From assembly GCA_020058405.1 (NCBI GenBank), contig JAGVEE010000252.1:1-10297 (forward strand): a stretch of DNA of 10,297 bases. Reading direction: 5' to 3'. Both the position numbers and the translations under genes were made by a program. A model generated the notes under the pieces. That model was given only the letters and a program-made list of their open reading frames with translations. It was not told the DNA's origin and did not search any database. Positions 6,918 to 10,297 of this stretch are shown here, one piece after another; the stretch's first letter is position 1; the number at the start of each line of letters is the position of its first letter. Source of the stretch: Sphingobacteriales bacterium (GTDB lineage: Bacteria; Bacteroidota; Bacteroidia; Sphingobacteriales; Sphingobacteriaceae).

Positions 6918-7961
6918 ATGAATACAGATGAACTATACATGAGGCGTTGTTTTGAATTGGCCCAACAAGGTTTGGGCAATGTACAACCCAACCCCATGGT
7001 AGGAGCTGTAATTGTATACCAGGGCAAAATTATTGGCGAAGGCTACCATGAAGCATATGGTAAAGCACATGCAGAAGTAAATGCAATACAGCAAGTATTA
7101 ACAAATGTTGCGGATGCTGCCAAGATATTAGCCAAATCTACACTTTATGTAAATCTTGAACCTTGCGCACACACAGGTAAAACACCGCCTTGTGCAGATC
7201 TTATTATAAAAAACCGCATTCCAAAAGTAGTTATTTCTAACATCGACCCGTTTGGTTCTGTAAATGGAAAAGGGGTTGATCGTTTAAAAAATGCCGGTGT
7301 AGAGGTAAACATAAATGTGTTAAAAGAAGAAGGATACGAACTAAATAAACGATTTTTCACTTACCATACACTTCAAAGACCATATGTAATTTTAAAATGG
7401 GCCGAATCTAAAGATGGGTTTATAAGTATTGCAGAAAATACTCGAAGTAATATTAGCGGAACAGAAGCTCGTAAGCTTAACCATAGATGGCGCTCTGAAG
7501 AACAAGCTATATTGGTAGGAACTAAAACTGTACAAGTTGATAATCCCATTTTAACGGTGCGCGATTGGGTTGGAAAAAACCCTGTACGGGTAATTATTGA
7601 TAGAGATTTAAAATTAGCCAAAGAGTTAAACATATTTAATGCCGACTCTAAAACCATCATTTTTAACAACCATAAAACAGAATTAGATGGTAATATTCAA
7701 TTTGTACAAATTGATTTTTATGGATTAGTGCCGCAATTCATTTTATTTCAATTGTATTTAATGGAAATACAATCGTTAATTATTGAAGGTGGTGCATATA
7801 CCATAAATGAATTTGTTCAATTTGGCTTATGGGATGAGGTACGTATGTTTAAATCGAAAAGTAATTTAGGTCAAGGAATAAAAGCACCCATTTCTGAGGG
7901 CAGACTTTTTTCTAAAATTGATTTAGGAGATGATGAACTATTTATTTATCATCGTGTATGA
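6918..7961 (+). CDS. ribD: Bifunctional riboflavin biosynthesis deaminase/reductase
   Basis: RibD catalyses two successive steps of riboflavin synthesis: deamination of the pyrimidine ring and NADPH-dependent reduction of the ribosyl side chain. This 347-residue protein has both domains. The N-terminal deaminase (1 to about 145) has PNPMVGAVIV (24-33), HAEVNAI with zinc ligand His51 and catalytic Glu53, and the zinc cysteines Cys83 and Cys92 in EPCAHTGKTPPCAD. The C-terminal reductase (about 150-347) has KWAESKDGFIS, AILVGTKTVQVDNPILTVR (198-215), PVRVIIDRDL and the EGG motif (290-292). All key residues are present. No FMN riboswitch can fit in the 35 bases upstream and none is visible. Its stop overlaps the transporter start by four bases (ATGA). 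Other riboflavin genes are not in the window. Confidence 0.96.
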   Translation: MNTDELYMRRCFELAQQGLGNVQPNPMVGAVIVYQGKIIGEGYHEAYGKAHAEVNAIQQVLTNVADAAKILAKSTLYVNLEPCAHTGKTPPCADLIIKNRIPKVVISNIDPFGSVNGKGVDRLKNAGVEVNINVLKEEGYELNKRFFTYHTLQRPYVILKWAESKDGFISIAENTRSNISGTEARKLNHRWRSEEQAILVGTKTVQVDNPILTVRDWVGKNPVRVIIDRDLKLAKELNIFNADSKTIIFNNHKTELDGNIQFVQIDFYGLVPQFILFQLYLMEIQSLIIEGGAYTINEFVQFGLWDEVRMFKSKSNLGQGIKAPISEGRLFSKIDLGDDELFIYHRV

Positions 7962-8824
7962 CATTAATATTAATTTCCATTATTCTTTCGGGTTCACTCC
8001 TAATTTGTTTCAAAGTTTTCGAGAAATTTGAAGTAAACAGTTCGAATGCCATTAGCATTAATTACCTTTTTGCCTCAGGTTCTGGTATTATTATGGGCTT
8101 CGATACTTTTAGTAGCACCAATGTGATGCAAGCAGAATGGTTCCCTTATACTTTACTGTTCGGTTTAATGTTTATTAGCACCTTTAATTTGGTTGCGTAT
8201 GGTGTAAAAACAAGTGGCTTAATGGTGGTATCCATTGCACAAAAAATGTCGCTTATTATACCATTGGCTTTTAGTATTATTTATTATAATGAGAGTTATG
8301 GCATTGTAAAAATATTGGGTATAGTGTTGGCATTAATAGCCATTTATTTTAGTGCTAAGAAAGCAAAAGATGAAACCACTATATTTTCTTGGAAGATACT
8401 CTTAATACCTATTTTTATATTTATAGGAAGTGGTGTGGTTGACATTAGTATTAAAGTTTCTCAAGAGTATTTTGGAGCACAAGCACCTTTCTCTGTAATA
8501 CTAGCTTGTATTTTCGGTTCTGCTGGAGTTGTAGGCTTAGTTCAAAAACTAATGCAACGTAGTAAAATACAACTAAAAGATTTTATAGGTGGAATGTGTT
8601 TAGGATTACTCAATTTCTTTTCTACTTATTTTTTAATGAAAGCCTTAAGTAGCGATGTTTTGGAAAGCTCATTTGTATTTGCAATTAATAACATCGGAAT
8701 TATTTTATTTAACTCAATGATTGCAGCAGCTGTTTTTAGAGAACAAATTACAAAAACTAATACGTACGGAATTATATTGGCTTTAGTATCAATATTACTC
8801 ATATACCTCTCTAATGTTATTTGA
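7958..8824 (+). CDS. EamA/DMT-family transporter
   Basis: A 288-residue, strongly hydrophobic protein with about ten predicted membrane segments, near residues 1-17, 31-50, 62-83, 87-109, 115-132, 145-164, 177-197, 208-230, 238-260 and 268-287. This is the size and layout of the drug/metabolite transporter superfamily with two EamA-type halves. The SIAQKMSLIIPLAFSIIYYNE stretch (92-112) and the FREQIT stretch (260-265) resemble the ends of the two repeats, where an acidic residue after a helix is typical. The substrate cannot be read from sequence. It overlaps ribD by four bases and the next gene by eleven, so it is likely translated with them. Because some members of this superfamily (RibN type) carry riboflavin, a flavin or a precursor is a reasonable but unproven guess. 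Confidence 0.82.
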   Translation: MTLILISIILSGSLLICFKVFEKFEVNSSNAISINYLFASGSGIIMGFDTFSSTNVMQAEWFPYTLLFGLMFISTFNLVAYGVKTSGLMVVSIAQKMSLIIPLAFSIIYYNESYGIVKILGIVLALIAIYFSAKKAKDETTIFSWKILLIPIFIFIGSGVVDISIKVSQEYFGAQAPFSVILACIFGSAGVVGLVQKLMQRSKIQLKDFIGGMCLGLLNFFSTYFLMKALSSDVLESSFVFAINNIGIILFNSMIAAAVFREQITKTNTYGIILALVSILLIYLSNVI

Positions 8825-9425
8825 TTCTGATTATAAAACAATAAGTAAAACTACCGAGGGTGTTTTTAAAGAAAAGGGTAGCAAATTTATTGCACTATGC
8901 AAACCAATTTCTTCTGTAGAAGATTTTAAAAATTGGCTTGTTGAAATAAAATCTAACTATACCGGAGCAGTTCATTATTGTTATGCATACAGAATTGGCT
9001 ACGATAAACAATTGTACAGAATAAACGACGATGGCGAACCATCTGGTAGTGCAGGCAGACCTATATACAACGTAATACAATCAAACGAGTTAACAAATAT
9101 TGGAATTGTAGTAGTTAGGTATTTTGGTGGAACATTATTAGGGGTGCCGGGTTTAATTAATGCCTATAAACAATCAAGTATTGAAGCATTACATCAAAAT
9201 GTAATCATCACAAAATCAATTATTGAAAAATTAAGCATAGAATTCGCTTATGAAAAAATGAATGAAGCCATGCGAGTAATAAAGGAACATCAACTTAAAA
9301 TAATAAAACAAGAGAGTGCAGAACACTATTATATGGAGGTAGAAGTACCTATAAAAAATGCCGAACAAGTTCGTTCAGCATTTCAATTGTATAGTATTTC
9401 TTATAAATATCTAGAAACGTATTAA
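8814..9425 (+). CDS. yigZ: YigZ/IMPACT family protein
   Basis: A 203-residue member of the UPF0029/IMPACT family, of normal length for bacterial YigZ. Conserved stretches are KGSKFIA (21-27), AVHYCYAYRIG (52-62), NDDGEPSGSAGRPI (71-84) and VVVRYFGGTLLGVPGL (99-114), followed by INAYKQSS. The second glycine of the usual LGxGGL turn is Pro here. The C-terminal part (about 135-203) matches the position of the smaller DUF1949-like domain. The eukaryotic relative IMPACT inhibits the translation-control kinase GCN2; the bacterial role is unknown, with a link to translation or nucleic acid binding suspected. The start at 8814 lies eleven bases inside the transporter gene and fits the usual N-terminus. 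The gene ends the operon, its stop overlapping the convergent stress-protein stop. Confidence 0.92.
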   Translation: MLFDSDYKTISKTTEGVFKEKGSKFIALCKPISSVEDFKNWLVEIKSNYTGAVHYCYAYRIGYDKQLYRINDDGEPSGSAGRPIYNVIQSNELTNIGIVVVRYFGGTLLGVPGLINAYKQSSIEALHQNVIITKSIIEKLSIEFAYEKMNEAMRVIKEHQLKIIKQESAEHYYMEVEVPIKNAEQVRSAFQLYSISYKYLETY

Positions 9426-10297
9426 TAAGGTGTTACAAATTCTGTAGCTCTTTCTTTAGGTCGCACACTTAAAATTGGTACACCAGATTCGTTAATCATT
9501 TGTTGAGAATATGGCCCCGCTAAGAAACCTGAACTACTCTCCTGCTCTGTCATGATAATAATTAAATCGGCTTCTTTCTCTTTAGCATATTCTAACGTTA
9601 GGGTTGCTAAATTTTTGCCGGTTTTAAATCCGTAGGTAGTAGCTATTTTATCTTCTTTAATATAATCCTCCACTTGTTTTGTAACCACACGAAGTCTGTT
9701 TAAAATCATTTCATCACTAGATGTAGAAAGACCCACAACATGTATAGTTGAATTAAATTTTTGTGCAATGTATAAAGCATCGTCAACTTTCTCTCGAGTA
9801 TCCCTAGAACTATCTAAAGGCAATATAATGTCTTTTATACCCTTTGTTCCTGAATTTGCGTGAATAGATAATACAGGGCATTTAGCTTGATTTACTACTC
9901 TAAATGTATTGGAGCCGCCAATAAAATTTTCGACACCTTTAGAACCGTGTGTTCCCATGCAAATTAAACCTGCTCCAATTTCCTTGGCATAGTTTAATAC
10001 TTGAATATAAACAGTTCCGTCTAAAAATTTAACAACTGTTTTTATACCATGTTTAGATTGAAACTCGTTAATGTATTCTTGAAAGCGAACTTCTACCACT
10101 CGTGTATCTTTTTCACCTTCTTTTAAATCTTTTTTGAAAATAGAGGTAATTAAATTATTTACAGTTGCAGTTTCTTTAACATGTAGTAAATGTATTTCAG
10201 ATTTTAAATCTTTTGCAAGATAAAGAGCATGATCTAATGCTAATATGGATGTGGGTGAGAGATCCATAGGAACCAGAATTTTATCAAATGTTCTATG
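9422..10297 (-). CDS. Tandem universal stress protein, N-terminus beyond window edge
   Basis: The frame stays open to the right edge, giving 291 visible residues. An internal ATG at 10267 is not the start: in-frame sequence before it encodes FDKILVP, which with MDLS makes the classic first strand of a universal stress protein (ILVPxDxS). Two Usp domains follow each other. The first ends with GTHGSKGVENFIGGS (visible residues 115-129), matching the ATP-binding pattern G-x2-G-x9-GS. The second begins with DIILPLDSS (about 155) and ends with MTEQESSSGFLAGPYSQQ and GVPILSVRP, where the glycine pattern is lost, so it probably does not bind ATP in the same way. Such tandem proteins are common in Bacteroidota and are cytoplasmic, but individual roles are usually unknown. 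Probably only a few residues are missing. Confidence 0.92.
   Translation of the reverse strand, partial: HRTFDKILVPMDLSPTSILALDHALYLAKDLKSEIHLLHVKETATVNNLITSIFKKDLKEGEKDTRVVEVRFQEYINEFQSKHGIKTVVKFLDGTVYIQVLNYAKEIGAGLICMGTHGSKGVENFIGGSNTFRVVNQAKCPVLSIHANSGTKGIKDIILPLDSSRDTREKVDDALYIAQKFNSTIHVVGLSTSSDEMILNRLRVVTKQVEDYIKEDKIATTYGFKTGKNLATLTLEYAKEKEADLIIIMTEQESSSGFLAGPYSQQMINESGVPILSVRPKERATEFVTPY

Noticed and set aside
7145..7669. Two minus-strand open frames opposite ribD
   Set aside because: RibD motifs run continuously on the plus strand through this region; the antisense frames have no family features.
8626..9080. Minus-strand open frames opposite the transporter and yigZ genes
   Set aside because: They are short, lack motifs and are fully covered by supported genes.
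10265..10267. ATG at 10267 as the start of the stress protein
   Set aside because: The in-frame residues upstream (FDKILVP) complete the conserved first strand of the family, so the true start is beyond the window.

Overview
The window looks like chromosomal DNA of an AT-rich member of the Bacteroidota. The evidence is a lipoprotein with an acidic stretch right after its lipid-attached cysteine, a promoter with the Bacteroidota pattern TTTG-N19-TAnnTTTG, no clear Shine-Dalgarno sequences, and families common in this phylum (a GWxTD-domain protein, a Bacteroidota-type WbqC protein, and an LpxL-family acyltransferase with the H-x4-E form GHYHNWEW). I cannot name the genus.

Layout. On the left, on the minus strand, are an incomplete surface-type lipoprotein gene (1-556) and a WbqC-family gene (648-1214). 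An 86-base divergent spacer separates them from a plus-strand envelope operon: GWxTD-domain protein (1301-2749), LpxL-type acyltransferase (2742-3638) and family 2 glycosyltransferase (3638-4681). Next come aroQ (minus, 4678-5100) and xerD (plus, 5099-6022), whose start codons overlap, and then prmC (minus, 6019-6882). A 35-base spacer precedes a plus-strand operon of ribD (6918-7961), an EamA-type transporter (7958-8824) and a YigZ/IMPACT protein (8814-9425). A tandem universal stress protein gene (minus, 9422 to the right edge) is cut by the window end; its real start lies outside.

How the genes fit together. Two groups have a shared theme. The 1301-4681 operon concerns the cell envelope: one exported protein, one membrane acyltransferase for lipid A or a related lipid, and one sugar transferase. 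In the 6918-9425 operon ribD makes a riboflavin precursor, and the transporter translationally coupled to it may move a flavin or an unrelated metabolite. The others are housekeeping: aroQ (shikimate pathway), xerD (chromosome dimer resolution) and prmC (release factor methylation).

The most notable property is compaction rather than a new system. From 1301 to the right edge there is only one true intergenic gap (35 bases). All three convergent gene pairs overlap by exactly four bases through their stop codons, and one divergent pair overlaps through its start codons. I found no mobile element, CRISPR array, tRNA, rRNA, defence system or biosynthetic cluster. No stretch longer than 300 bases lacks a gene.
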